Shown here: one piece after another, positions 31,990-40,379 of the stretch
Layout: every line of letters begins with the position of its first letter
Position numbering within the stretch: position 1 is the first letter of the stretch
Assembly: GCA_003243425.1 (NCBI GenBank)
Contig: QFQP01000037.1
Location: 1 to 64,000 of the forward strand
Source of the DNA: Archangium gephyra
Lineage (GTDB): Bacteria > Myxococcota > Myxococcia > Myxococcales > Myxococcaceae
DNA: 64,000 nt
Reading direction: 5' to 3'
Notes under the pieces: model-generated
Databases searched by the model: none
What the model was told of the DNA's origin: nothing
The model's input: only the letters and a program-made list of their open reading frames with translations
Program-made: the position numbers and the translations under genes

Positions 31990-32817
31990 TCAGAACGTGA
32001 GCCGGTGCTGCAGCGCCATCGCCACGCCCTGCGCGTCGTCGACGTGCACCCAGTGACCGGCGTCGAGCAGGTCCACCGTCACGTAGCCCTCGCTCTTCGA
32101 TTCGAGCTGCTGCGCGCGAATGCGGTCGTCGTGCTCGTACACCTTCGACTTCGTGCCGATGACGAGATGAAACCGCGGGCCCTTCTTCTCGTTCGCGGCG
32201 CGCTCCACCAGCGGCCACAGGTCGACGCGGAAGTAGTCGTCGAGCAACGCGTCGATGCGGTTCAACTCGAGCGTGAACTCGAAGCCGGCTTCACGCCGCT
32301 CGAGGTTCATGCCCAGCCACTGCGCGAGGCCCTTCGAGAGCCCGTGCGCCTCGACGTCGCTCACGAAGTCGTCGCGCCTGGCCCACGGGCCGCGCAGCTC
32401 ACGCAGCATGGTCACCACCTTCACGGTGCTCTCGCTGCCGCGTGCGTCGAGGCGGGGGCCCGGCGCTGAATCGAGCGTGACCACGTGCTTCAGCTCGGGG
32501 TGCTGCGCGGCGATGGCCAGCGCGACCTTTCCGCCGAACGAGTGGCCCACCACCGCTTCGACCGGAAGTGACTGCGTGCGCGCGGTCTGCGCGACGTCGG
32601 CTGCGGCGTTCTCGACGGTGTCGGCGCCTTCGACGCCCAGCGACTGGCCGTGGGCGCGGAGGTCCATCAACAACACGCCCGAGTCGGGCTGCGCGCTGAC
32701 GAGCCGCTTCGCGTGACTGCGCAGGTTCGCGCCGGTGCCGAGGATGCCGTGAAGAAAAACGATGAGACGTTTTGGTTCTGCGCCGGGCGCGACGACGAGC
32801 TCGTGGTTCAACAGCAT
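31990..32817 (-). CDS. Alpha/beta hydrolase
   Basis: A 275-residue soluble alpha/beta hydrolase, with oxyanion-hole FLHGILGTG, nucleophile elbow VGHSFGGKVAL and catalytic His in DAGHWVHVD near the C terminus. A lid region lies at about 130-200. Family members include esterases such as YbfF and C-C hydrolases; the substrate cannot be read from sequence. Start ATG 32817, divergent from the Kelch lipoprotein. Confidence 0.85.
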   Translation of the reverse strand: MLLNHELVVAPGAEPKRLIVFLHGILGTGANLRSHAKRLVSAQPDSGVLLMDLRAHGQSLGVEGADTVENAAADVAQTARTQSLPVEAVVGHSFGGKVALAIAAQHPELKHVVTLDSAPGPRLDARGSESTVKVVTMLRELRGPWARRDDFVSDVEAHGLSKGLAQWLGMNLERREAGFEFTLELNRIDALLDDYFRVDLWPLVERAANEKKGPRFHLVIGTKSKVYEHDDRIRAQQLESKSEGYVTVDLLDAGHWVHVDDAQGVAMALQHRLTF

Positions 32818-32935
32818 GGCCAGCGTCTACCAACGCGCATCTTCTGGCGCCGCAGAACTGGCGATGCCGCGCGCGCTGCGTCCCCAGCGCTCGACGGGAA
32901 TACGGCACACGAGTTGCTTTTGCGTGCGCGCCTTC

Positions 32936-34240
32936 ATGCGAACGCTCCTCCGTGCAGTCCTCTTCTTCGTCGTCGCGCTGTCCGCCTGTGAAGCTCCGAA
33001 GCCGCAGCCGTTGCCCATGCCGCGCGGCCCTGATTGCAGCGTGGCCGTCGACCCGGCGTTGCTCACCGGCCGTCAGGGAGCGCGGCTGCGAATTCCGCTG
33101 ACCGTGGGTGCCGACGTCACGGCCATGCGGGTCGAGCAGTTGATGTCGCTCAGCGATTCCGTCGAGAACGACGAGCTGCGCGTCACCCTGCCGTACGGCG
33201 TCACCACTGCGAAGTTGATCATCGCCGCCGACTGCGATGGCGCCACCACGTTCGGAACGTTCGACTTCACCGTCGCGCCGCTGTTGTGGTCGCGCGCTGC
33301 GGAGTGGACCGGCAGCGAAGGCCCGACCGCGCGTGAGTATTTCTCGATGTGGCTCGACGCCAACGACGCGAACCGCGTCTATCTCCATGGTGGCTTCGTC
33401 TACGTGCCGCAGCAGTTCACGCCGAGTGACGAGCTGTGGTCGCTCGACCTCTCGACCAGGAAGTGGAGCCCCGTCGCGCAAGCAGGCGCGAAGCCCGCTG
33501 CCGCCGGGGGTCGCATGGCGCTGTCGGCCGACGGCAGGTCTTCGCTCTATTTCGGCGGCATCGACGTGGTGGCGATGGAGACGCCCAATGTGCTGACGCG
33601 CCTCTCGCTCGAGACCGGCGTGTGGACCAACGAGCCGGCGACCGGCGGCCGCGGCGAGTACCAGACGACGTTCTTCTTCGACGCGAAGCGGAACCGGTAC
33701 CTCTCGATTTGCGGCGCGAACGACACCGTGGGTTTCCACTGCGAGGTGCGCGAGCTGCACGAAGGGGCGTGGAACACCGTGGCGACGAACGGCACTGCGC
33801 CAGCGGGCCGCAACGGCCACGCGTGGGTCTACGACGCCGAAACGGATCGCGTGATCATCTTTGGCGGCGACATTCGAGGTACCACGCAGGGCGACACCTG
33901 GGCGCTCGACCTGGCGACGTCGACGTGGACGCGGCTGTTCGAAGAGGTGGCCGGCATCGAAGCGCGCCGCAACATGGCGTACGCGCTCGACGTGAAGAAC
34001 CACCGGCTGATCATCTGGGGTGGCACGCGTGATGGCGTGAACGCGGTCACCGGGGTGCAGGCGCTCGACCTCACGCGCGGCTTCGAAGCGTGGGCGCAGG
34101 TCGGCACCGCTGGCGACTTCGTGCCGTTGTCGCGTGCGTCAGGCGCTGCGGTGTACGACGCCTCGAAGCAGCGGTTGCTGATGGGCTTCGGGAACACGGC
34201 CGCCGGTCAGTACGCCGACCTCTGGCAGCTCGAGCTGTGA
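32936..34240 (+). CDS. Kelch-repeat lipoprotein
   Basis: A 434-residue lipoprotein (signal ending VALSAC, Pro-rich spacer). From about residue 120 it has Kelch-type beta-propeller repeats: RVYLHGGF...DELWSLDLSTRKWSPV, RVIIFGGD...DTWALDLATSTWTRL, HRLIIWGG. The last ones end YADLWQLEL. Such propellers bind proteins or sugars at the cell surface. The domain before the propeller is beta-rich. Its ATG at 32936 directly precedes the signal. Convergent with the P-II gene, with one base between stop codons. Confidence 0.82.
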   Translation: MRTLLRAVLFFVVALSACEAPKPQPLPMPRGPDCSVAVDPALLTGRQGARLRIPLTVGADVTAMRVEQLMSLSDSVENDELRVTLPYGVTTAKLIIAADCDGATTFGTFDFTVAPLLWSRAAEWTGSEGPTAREYFSMWLDANDANRVYLHGGFVYVPQQFTPSDELWSLDLSTRKWSPVAQAGAKPAAAGGRMALSADGRSSLYFGGIDVVAMETPNVLTRLSLETGVWTNEPATGGRGEYQTTFFFDAKRNRYLSICGANDTVGFHCEVRELHEGAWNTVATNGTAPAGRNGHAWVYDAETDRVIIFGGDIRGTTQGDTWALDLATSTWTRLFEEVAGIEARRNMAYALDVKNHRLIIWGGTRDGVNAVTGVQALDLTRGFEAWAQVGTAGDFVPLSRASGAAVYDASKQRLLMGFGNTAAGQYADLWQLEL

Positions 34241-34241
34241 G

Positions 34242-34601
34242 CTAAATCGCCTTCTCGCCGCGCTCTCCGGTGCGAATGCGCACCACCTGCTCGAGCGGCA
34301 TCACGAAGATCTTCCCGTCGCCCACGGCACCGCCGCCGTCACTGCGCGCGGCGCGCTCGATGGCCTCGATGGTCTTCTCGACGTACGCGTCGTTCACGCA
34401 CACGGTGATGCGCGACTTCTGCACCTTGCCGCTGCGAACGCGCTGACCGCGGAAGAGCTCGAGTTCACCTTCTTGCCGGCCGTGGCCCGCGACGGTGTCG
34501 ACGGTGATGCGGTAGCGGTCGCCTTCGTCGAGCACCTTGGCGAGTTCTTCTTCGACGGCCTCGAGCCGCTCGGGACGAACGATGGCGATGATCATCTTCA
34601 T
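34242..34601 (-). CDS. P-II nitrogen regulatory protein, T-loop Phe variant
   Basis: A 119-residue P-II signalling protein. It opens MKMIIAIVRPERL, has the T-loop GHGRQEGELELFRG, the B-loop GDGKIFVMPLEQVVRIRTGERG and the usual length. The uridylylated Tyr51 of enteric P-II is replaced by Phe50 here (LELFRG), so classical GlnD modification is not possible at that site; ATP/2-oxoglutarate sensing should be kept. P-II proteins bind glutamine synthetase regulators or AmtB, but no amtB or glnA gene is near. Alone between Kelch lipoprotein and Cys-rich lipoprotein genes. Confidence 0.9.
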   Translation of the reverse strand: MKMIIAIVRPERLEAVEEELAKVLDEGDRYRITVDTVAGHGRQEGELELFRGQRVRSGKVQKSRITVCVNDAYVEKTIEAIERAARSDGGGAVGDGKIFVMPLEQVVRIRTGERGEKAI

Positions 34602-34616
34602 GCGTGCTCGACTTTC

Positions 34617-34976
34617 TCACGGCAGCGGGCGGGCGAAGGGGTCCTTCAGCTGGCAGGTGCTTTCGCGGCACGCGAAGTCTGACCGGCACTCACTGTCCTG
34701 CTCGCATTTCTGAAGACAGACGCCGGGGCGGCGGGTCTGGGGCACGCACACCGAGTCTTCGGGGCAGGGGCGGTCGGCATCACATTCCGTGGTGCAGATC
34801 TCCGCGTACGAGCAGTAGCCCTCTTTCAGACCGCCGCAGTCTTCGTGTTTGCGGCACGACTTGCCGGGCCAGGCGATGAGGCCGCAGCTCGAGAACATCA
34901 ACAGCACGAGGGCGAGCCAGCCGGCTCTCGCTGGCCAGCGCCCGGTGGTCGGACAATACGGTCCCGACGGGGTCAA
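34617..34976 (-). CDS. Cys-rich lipoprotein
   Basis: A protein of about 119 residues. The signal ends LMFSSC, and the mature part contains spaced Cys residues (CRKHEDCGGLKEGYC, CTTECDADRPCPEDSVC, CLQKCEQDSECRSDFAC), as in disulphide-rich surface repeats. The start is uncertain: no ATG or GTG suits the signal, and TTG at 34976 is the nearest in-frame candidate. It is 15 bases upstream of the P-II gene on the same strand. Function unknown. Confidence 0.6.
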   Translation of the reverse strand: MTPSGPYCPTTGRWPARAGWLALVLLMFSSCGLIAWPGKSCRKHEDCGGLKEGYCSYAEICTTECDADRPCPEDSVCVPQTRRPGVCLQKCEQDSECRSDFACRESTCQLKDPFARPLP

Positions 34977-35125
34977 CTGACCACCGGAGGGTGAACCGTC
35001 GCGAAGCCCGGTGACTGTGTGAAAGAGCGCTCGAGGTCGAGGTGCCAGTTCGTTCTGGCCGGGGCTCTCGAACGCGGCGCGCCCGTCTCTCAAGGCCTGA
35101 AAGTGCGTATCTCCGCCGCGCTCTT

Positions 35126-35533
35126 TCACTTCACACCCGGTCCCTGGCTGCGATTGCCCTTGTTCGGTGACGGTCCGTACATGTCGTCGGTCGGGAAGCC
35201 GGGCGGAATGCAGTACCCGCCGATGCACTCCAGGGCGCGGCTGTCGGTGCAGTATCCCTCGTCGTCGACGTCTTGAAACACGCCGCCGTCGGACAATTTC
35301 GTTCCGGGCACCGGGCCTTCGCCGTAGCGGCACCCGTTGTTCGACGGAATCCAGCAATCACTCGTCTGCTCACACTGCTTCGTGCAGATCTCGATTTGCG
35401 CGCAGTAGTAGTCGCCGGGGCAGTCGAAGTTGCGCGGGTCGCAATTCCCGCCAGCTGACGACGGGCACTTGAGCTGGCAGCTGGCCACGAAGAACAAAAG
35501 AAAGAGGTACGCCCGTCTCGACACGCGCTGCAC
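35126..35533 (-). CDS. Cys-rich lipoprotein
   Basis: A lipoprotein of 135 residues from GTG 35533 (or 132 from GTG 35524); signal RRAYLFLLFFVASC. The mature part has Cys modules (CPGDYYCAQIEICTKQCEQTSDC, CIGGYCIPPG) similar in spacing to those of the lipoprotein at 34617, which suggests that the two are related. A run of 149 bases separates the two genes. Function unknown. Confidence 0.6.
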   Translation of the reverse strand: MQRVSRRAYLFLLFFVASCQLKCPSSAGGNCDPRNFDCPGDYYCAQIEICTKQCEQTSDCWIPSNNGCRYGEGPVPGTKLSDGGVFQDVDDEGYCTDSRALECIGGYCIPPGFPTDDMYGPSPNKGNRSQGPGVK

Positions 35534-35675
35534 CGTACTCTCCCGCGCGAAGTCTGCGACTTCACGCCTGCCTACATGTGGGACAAACGCACCTGCGACG
35601 CGCACGTGCCAGATGTCAAAACGCCATACACGACCGGGGAAATTCCGCCGCCTGCGATCAGCCGATGACTGACGC

Positions 35676-36797
35676 ATGAGCACGACCTACACGATTCGTT
35701 CTGGCGACACGCTCGGTGCCATCGCAAAGCGCTTCAACACCACGGTGGCGAAGCTCGCGTCGGCCAACGGCATCAGCAACCCGAACGTCATCTACGCCGG
35801 TCGCACGCTCACCATCCCCGACTCGTACTCGTCGACGCCCGCGCCTTCGAACAACGGCGGCAACAGCGGCGTCTCGCAGACCTACACCGTGAAGTCGGGT
35901 GACACGCTCTCGGGCATCGCCTCGCGCTACGGCACCACGGTGTCGGCGCTCGCTGCGAAGAACGGCATTCGCAACCCGAACCTCATTCACGTCGGCCAGC
36001 GGCTGATCATCTCGGGCGGCTCGTCGGCCCCGGCGCCATCGGCTCCCACGGGTGGCAACGGCGGCAGCTACCGCGTGCGCGCAGGTGACACGCTCTCGGG
36101 CATCGCCGGCCGCTACGGCACCACGGTCTCGGCGCTCGCGCAGCTCAACGGCATCAGCAACCCCAACCTCATCTACGTCGGTCAGACGCTGCGCATTCCG
36201 AACGGTGGCAGCTCCCAGCCGAGCACCCCGGTCGGCCCTGTGGCGCCCACCAACCCCGGCCCCACCACGGGCGGCATCAGCAAGGCGCAGCTGCAGGCCA
36301 TCATGCCGAACCTCTCGAGCGCGAAGGCCGACGAGTACCTGCCGCTGCTCAACGCGGCGATGGTGCAGGGCGGCATCAACACCCCGAAGCGCCAGGCCGC
36401 GTTCCTCGCGCAGCTCGCGCACGAGTCGGGGCAGCTGCGCTACTTCGAAGAGATCGCCTCGGGCGCCGCCTACGAAGGCCGCCGCGACCTCGGCAACACG
36501 CAGCCGGGTGACGGTGTGCGCTTCAAGGGCCGTGGCCCCATTCAGCTCACCGGCCGTCACAACTACCGCATCGCCGGTCAGGCGCTGGGCATCGACCTCG
36601 AGAACAACCCCACCCTGGCCGCGCGCCCCGACATCGGGTTCCGCATCGCCGTCTGGTACTGGAACAGCCGCAACTTGAACGCGCAGGCCGACGCCGGGAA
36701 CTTCGACGCCATCACCCGCGCCATCAACGGCGGGTACAACGGCAAGGCCGACCGCGACCGCTACTGGGCGACGGCCAGGAGCGTGCTCGGCGCCTGA
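35676..36797 (+). CDS. LysM-GH19 peptidoglycan/chitin hydrolase
   Basis: A 373-residue hydrolase: three LysM domains at about 5-47, 70-112 and 132-174 that bind peptidoglycan or chitin, separated by Ser/Pro/Gly linkers. A glycoside hydrolase 19 lysozyme/chitinase domain runs from about 200. Catalytic-type Glu residues are at E250 (AHESGQLRYF) and E259 (EEIASGAAYEGR), with the GRGPIQLTGRHNY signature. There is no Sec signal, so export may use another path or lysis. It probably cuts cell walls of prey or of the cell itself. Confidence 0.88.
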   Translation: MSTTYTIRSGDTLGAIAKRFNTTVAKLASANGISNPNVIYAGRTLTIPDSYSSTPAPSNNGGNSGVSQTYTVKSGDTLSGIASRYGTTVSALAAKNGIRNPNLIHVGQRLIISGGSSAPAPSAPTGGNGGSYRVRAGDTLSGIAGRYGTTVSALAQLNGISNPNLIYVGQTLRIPNGGSSQPSTPVGPVAPTNPGPTTGGISKAQLQAIMPNLSSAKADEYLPLLNAAMVQGGINTPKRQAAFLAQLAHESGQLRYFEEIASGAAYEGRRDLGNTQPGDGVRFKGRGPIQLTGRHNYRIAGQALGIDLENNPTLAARPDIGFRIAVWYWNSRNLNAQADAGNFDAITRAINGGYNGKADRDRYWATARSVLGA

Positions 36798-36851
36798 GTT
36801 GACGGGTTGGTGACTCGATCTGCCGGGCGCGTGCCGATAGGGTGCGCGCCC

Positions 36852-38342
36852 GTGCGCATTTCAGTTCTCTGTTCGTTGATGCTCCTGGCCGCGTGCGGTC
36901 AGGAACTTTCCAAGCCCCCTCACGCCGTCGCGCGAAAGCAGCCGCTGTCGAGCAGCGTGGTCATTGCCCAGATCAACGGAGGCGCCGGGTCACGCGACTA
37001 CGTGGTGCTCTTCAACCGAGGCAGCAGCGCGGTTTCGTTGACGGGTTGGTCGCTGCAGTACGCGAGCTCTGTCGGCAGCTCGTGGAGCATGGCCAAGGTG
37101 GACCTCACCGGCAGCATCGCGGCGGGCGGCTCGTACCTCGTCGGGCTGGCGCCGCAGGCGAACACGCTGCCGGTGTCGCCCGACGTCTCGGCCAACATCA
37201 ACATGAGCGGCAGCAACGGCAAGGTCGCGCTGGTGCAGTCGACCACTGCGCTCACCGGCGACTGCCCCATCAGCAACGCCAACCTCATCGACTTCGTCGG
37301 GTACGGCACGGCGAATTGCCACGAGGGGACTGATCAGGCGATCGCGCCCAACGGCAACCTCGTGCTGCACCGGCGCAACGGCGGCTGCCAGGAGACCGAC
37401 GACAACGCCGCCGACTTCGAGCTCCTCGCTGCGGACGTGAAGAACACCTCGAGCGCGACGGTCACGTGCGGCACGTTGCCGCCGGTCGATGCAGGCACGC
37501 CTGGCGATGCGGGCACGTCGACCGATGCCGGCACTGACATCGACGCGGGCACGCCCTTCGACGCCGGCACGCCGTTCGACGCTGGTACGCCCTTCGACGC
37601 CGGCATGCCGTACGACGCCGGCACCTGCGCGCTCTTCAACGGCTGGCCTGCGGTGGCGCGCAACGCCGGCTACGACCCCGACGCGGGTCTGACCTACGGC
37701 GAGTTCTTCACCTTCGCTTCGCCCGACGGCGGTCGCGACGTGCTGCAGCTCGAAGCGTGGTGGCACGCTGGCTACACGCTGCCCGCGACGTTCGACTACG
37801 ACGAGTTCCCCGCGTTCTACGCAGACTGCGACAGCTGCGCGATCATCGGTCGTGGCTGCACCACGGGTACGGATTGCGCGGCGTACTTCTTCGCGCAGTC
37901 GGGCGTGGTGACCATCACCAGCGCGTCTCAGAACCCGGCGTCGGGCAACATCGCGGGCTCGGTGTCGCAGGTGCGCTTCGATGAATGGGACTTCGAGGCC
38001 GACGAGCCGGTCGTCGACGGTCAGTGCGTGGTGGTGCTCAACGCGAACCTCTCGGCCACGTGGAGCTCGGGCGCCGGCGGCGGTTCCGGCGCGACGGGCG
38101 GCGGCTCGGGCGCGACGGGCGGTGGCTCCGGTAGTGATGCGGGTTCGATGGGTGGCGGTTCGGGCGCGACCGGCGGCGGCTCGGGCACCGACGCGGGTTC
38201 AGACGAAGTCGACGCGGGCACGGGCGGTGGCGGCGGCAGCACCGGCGGCAGAGGTGGCTGCGGCTGCAACGCCGTCGAGCCGTCGTCGCTGCTGATGCTG
38301 GCGCTCGGCGCGCTGACGTTCCTGCGCCGTCGTTCGCGTTGA
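36852..38342 (+). CDS. Lamin-tail lipoprotein with MYXO-CTERM tail
   Basis: A 496-residue protein from GTG 36852. The N terminus has a lipobox (SLMLLAAC) and an LTD-type domain (VVIAQINGGAGSRDYVVLFNRG, VSLTGWSLQY). A DAGTPFDAG repeat linker and then a second domain with Cys pairs (DCDSCAIIGRGCTTGTDC) follow. A GGGSGATGGG linker leads to a C-terminal GGCGCNAVEPSSLLMLALGALTFLRRRSR-like tail: Cys, membrane helix, Arg cluster, as in MYXO-CTERM sorting. Both ends therefore carry surface-anchoring signals, which is unusual. Followed by a strong terminator. Confidence 0.82.
   Translation: MRISVLCSLMLLAACGQELSKPPHAVARKQPLSSSVVIAQINGGAGSRDYVVLFNRGSSAVSLTGWSLQYASSVGSSWSMAKVDLTGSIAAGGSYLVGLAPQANTLPVSPDVSANINMSGSNGKVALVQSTTALTGDCPISNANLIDFVGYGTANCHEGTDQAIAPNGNLVLHRRNGGCQETDDNAADFELLAADVKNTSSATVTCGTLPPVDAGTPGDAGTSTDAGTDIDAGTPFDAGTPFDAGTPFDAGMPYDAGTCALFNGWPAVARNAGYDPDAGLTYGEFFTFASPDGGRDVLQLEAWWHAGYTLPATFDYDEFPAFYADCDSCAIIGRGCTTGTDCAAYFFAQSGVVTITSASQNPASGNIAGSVSQVRFDEWDFEADEPVVDGQCVVVLNANLSATWSSGAGGGSGATGGGSGATGGGSGSDAGSMGGGSGATGGGSGTDAGSDEVDAGTGGGGGSTGGRGGCGCNAVEPSSLLMLALGALTFLRRRSR
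37481..37625 (+). repeat. Coding repeat, Asp-Ala-Gly-Thr-(Pro-Phe)
   Basis: Short in-frame units encode DAGTP or DAGTPF, several nearly identical (three consecutive DAGTPF units). It forms the linker between the two folded domains of the lamin-tail lipoprotein. Confidence 0.7.
38070..38245 (+). repeat. Coding repeat, Gly-Gly-Gly-Ser-Gly-Ala-Thr
   Basis: In-frame GGCGGNTCGGGCGCGAC-type units encode a GGGSGAT linker before the C-terminal sorting tail. Unit sequences are very similar, so length variation between strains is likely. Confidence 0.7.
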
Positions 38343-38360
38343 TCAATCGGAGTTGATCAA
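38339..38360. repeat. Two direct copies of the palindrome TTGATCAA
   Basis: TTGATCAA occurs at 38339-38346 and 38353-38360, 6 bases apart, overlapping the lipoprotein stop codon and just before its terminator. It could be a protein site or chance; no clear downstream promoter supports either. Confidence 0.4.
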
Positions 38361-38362
38361 TT

Positions 38363-38410
38363 CCGGCGCGGCGCTCTTCGTGAGTGCCGCGCCGGTTTGC
38401 CTTTTTTTTT
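38363..38410 (+). terminator. Strong Rho-independent terminator
   Basis: A perfect 10-bp stem, CCGGCGCGGC (38363-38372) and GCCGCGCCGG (38386-38395), with a 13-base loop is followed by TTTGC and nine T residues. It ends the lamin-tail lipoprotein transcript. Confidence 0.92.
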
Positions 38411-38424
38411 CGCGTCAGAATTCG

Positions 38425-38631
38425 TCAGAGACCGACGTGGCGCAACCAGAGTTCCTTGAACTTGCTCGAGCTGCTCTCGTCGGCGCTGATCAGTTGAGCG
38501 AGGTGCTCGACCATGGGGAGCACGTCGTAGAGCGGCGCGAGTCGTGCGCGGCCGGCTTCGTCGAAGATGCGCCCGTAGTTACCGAGATGGGCGTCGTCGT
38601 TGCCGATGGCGGGCGAGAAGGCGTGAACCTG
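38425..38631 (-). pseudogene. Remnant of a HipA-family kinase, 5' end lost
   Basis: A 68-residue open segment after a TAG reads on the minus strand AIGNDDAHLGNYGRIF and RLAPLYDVLPM, matching the catalytic-loop (DxHxxN-like) region and LAPLYD motif of HipA-type Ser/Thr kinases. These are toxins of toxin-antitoxin pairs. It ends FKELWLRHVGL. No start codon or upstream HipA sequence exists; homology stops where a DUF1801 gene begins in the opposite direction. No hipB antitoxin gene is near. It is a dead fragment. Confidence 0.75.
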
Positions 38632-38644
38632 CTACGCACCACGC

Positions 38645-39028
38645 AGGGCGACGAAGAAGGCCGCACCGAAGAAGCGCGACGACTACGGTGCTCTCATCGA
38701 CGAGTACTTCGCGAAGTTCGACGGCGAACAACGGAAGATCCTCGACGCACTCAGAGCGCTGATCACCTCTGCCGTTCCCAAAGCCACCGCCGCCATCAAG
38801 TGGGGCATGCCCATGTGGACGCTCGACGGCTCGAAGATCGTCTGCGCACTCCGCGCGACGAAAGCCCACGTCGGCCTCCTCGTCTCAGGCCCGGCGGAGC
38901 GCTTCGATGATCCGGATCAACGTCTCGAAGGCAGCGCCCAGAACATGCGCCAGCTCAAGCTCACCACCGTCGCCGACATTCCAAAGAAGCACGTCACCGC
39001 GTGGCTCAAAGCGGCCGCCGCGAAGTGA
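38645..39028 (+). pseudogene. DUF1801 protein without a start codon
   Basis: The frame reads ATKKAAPKKRDDYGALIDEY, then KWGMPMWTLDG and ALRATKAHVGLLVSGPAERF to a stop at 39028, a full-length DUF1801 (YdhG-like) sequence. The position expected to be ATG (before GCG ACG AAG) reads AGG at 38645, and the frame closes at TGA 38624-38626 without ATG, GTG or TTG between. The first in-frame ATG is at 38807, which would remove half the domain. It lies head to head with the HipA remnant, so a rearrangement or deletion probably removed its start. Confidence 0.65.
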
Positions 39029-39042
39029 AAGTGCGTGACGAC

Positions 39043-39360
39043 TCAGAAGTCGTCGATGTCGCGAATGCGCTGTTCGAGATCCGCCTGAAGGCTCAGGTCA
39101 CGCTGCCCGTGCGGCGTGGCCAGGGCGCTCTCCCACGCGGCCTTTGCGTCTTCCTTCTTCCCCGCGCCGGCGTGCGCGTCACCGAGCGCCACGAAGGCGG
39201 CCGCGTAGTTCGGGTCGAGCCGGGTGGCGTTGCGCAGCGCCTCGACCGCTTCGGCCCAGCGCTTCTCGTCGACCAACAGGCGGCCGAGTGAAAAGTGGCC
39301 CATGGGGCTGTCGGGGAACTGCTGCACCATCTGCTTGAACATCGTCTCGCGGTCGCTCAC
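39043..39360 (-). CDS. TPR protein
   Basis: A 105-residue soluble protein with about two tetratricopeptide repeats (PMGHFSLGRLLVDEKRWAEAVEALRNATRLDP, AAAFVALGDAHAGAGKKEDAKAAWESAL). Such short TPR proteins act as scaffolds or chaperones for partner proteins. No signal peptide. Start ATG 39360, divergent from the lipoprotein at 39385 with 24 bases between. Confidence 0.82.
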   Translation of the reverse strand: MSDRETMFKQMVQQFPDSPMGHFSLGRLLVDEKRWAEAVEALRNATRLDPNYAAAFVALGDAHAGAGKKEDAKAAWESALATPHGQRDLSLQADLEQRIRDIDDF

Positions 39361-39384
39361 GGCTTTTCGCTATCTACCCGAGTC

Positions 39385-40020
39385 ATGCGCGTCTTCGTGG
39401 TGCTCGTGTGTTGCGCGGCGGTCCTGGGGTGCAAGAAGGAACGGCCTGCTCCGAAGGCGCCGGCGATTTCACCAGCAGAGGTGAAGCTCGAGGGCACGTA
39501 CCACGCGGTGCAGTGCGGCCCGGTGACCGCCGTGTGGAGCGGCGACCCCGAAATGCTCGCGCAGCAGGCGCCCAACGCGCCGAAGTCGTTCGGTGCGGAG
39601 TCACTCGCGTTCCGCTTCTTCGACGGCAGCACCGAGGGGTTCGCCCCGACGGGTCAGCTGTTCTTCAGCGATTGGACCTTCGACATCTTCTCGCCGGATT
39701 GTTCGCTGGTCGCGCTCCAGGTCGACCACTTCGGGCCCATTCACGTGGTGCCGGTCGACCAGCTGCGCGCGTACCTCGACGGTCGGTTCAAGCCCGTCGC
39801 CGTGCAGGCGCCCGGCGGGAAGGAGTCACTCGTGCATGGTCAGCTGCGCTGGCTCTCGCCGAGCCAGTTCGAGTTCGTGGCGAGTTGTTGTGGCGGGGCG
39901 CAGGCGTTCCACGCGAACACCAAAGACGGCTCGCTGGAGCGGTTGCTCGACGCACCCACGGCTCCCAACGGCGTGCGACGGGGGGCGAACGGTTGGGAAG
40001 TGGTTTCGGAGCCGAAATGA
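39385..40020 (+). CDS. Lipoprotein of unknown function
   Basis: A 211-residue lipoprotein (signal ending CCAAVLGC; basic Pro-rich spacer KKERPAPKAP). The mature part is beta-rich with one Cys pair candidate (HAVQC, DCSLVALQVDHFG) and ASCCGGAQ. I cannot assign a family. Its stop overlaps the start of the DUF2200 gene by 4 bases, so they are coupled. Start ATG 39385 directly precedes the signal. Confidence 0.75.
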   Translation: MRVFVVLVCCAAVLGCKKERPAPKAPAISPAEVKLEGTYHAVQCGPVTAVWSGDPEMLAQQAPNAPKSFGAESLAFRFFDGSTEGFAPTGQLFFSDWTFDIFSPDCSLVALQVDHFGPIHVVPVDQLRAYLDGRFKPVAVQAPGGKESLVHGQLRWLSPSQFEFVASCCGGAQAFHANTKDGSLERLLDAPTAPNGVRRGANGWEVVSEPK

Positions 40021-40379
40021 AGAAGCACCGCATTTACGGAATGGCGTTCTCAAGCGTGTACCCGGCGTACGTGCAGAAGGCCGAGAAGAAGGGCCGCACC
40101 GTTCGCGAGGTGAACGAGATCATCCGCTGGCTCACCGGCTATTCCGCGCCGCAGCTCAAGAAGCTCATCTCCAGCGACACCGACTTCGAGACGTTCTTCG
40201 CCGAAGCGCCGAAGTTGAACCCGAAGGTGAAGCTGATCACCGGCGTGGTGTGCGGCGTGCGCGTCGAAGACGTCGACGACCCGCTGATGAAGAAGATCCG
40301 CTACCTCGACAAGCTCATCGACGAGCTGGCGAAGGGGAAGACGATGAAGCGCATCCTTCGGGTAGAAGCTGAAGAATGA
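40017..40379 (+). CDS. DUF2200 family protein
   Basis: A 120-residue soluble protein. It begins MKKHRIYGMAFSSVYPAYVQ and contains EIIRWLTGY, FETFFAEAPKLNP, GVVCGVRVEDVDDPLM and IRYLDKLIDELAKGK, the whole DUF2200 pattern. The biochemical role of this family is unknown. It overlaps the lipoprotein (ATGA, 40017) and proA (ATGA, 40376), so the three genes are translationally coupled. Confidence 0.85.
   Translation: MKKHRIYGMAFSSVYPAYVQKAEKKGRTVREVNEIIRWLTGYSAPQLKKLISSDTDFETFFAEAPKLNPKVKLITGVVCGVRVEDVDDPLMKKIRYLDKLIDELAKGKTMKRILRVEAEE

Noticed and set aside
39408..40379. Single 323-codon frame joining lipoprotein and DUF2200 regions
   Set aside because: The first part is out of frame with the lipoprotein; DUF2200 has its own ATG at 40017 with overlap.
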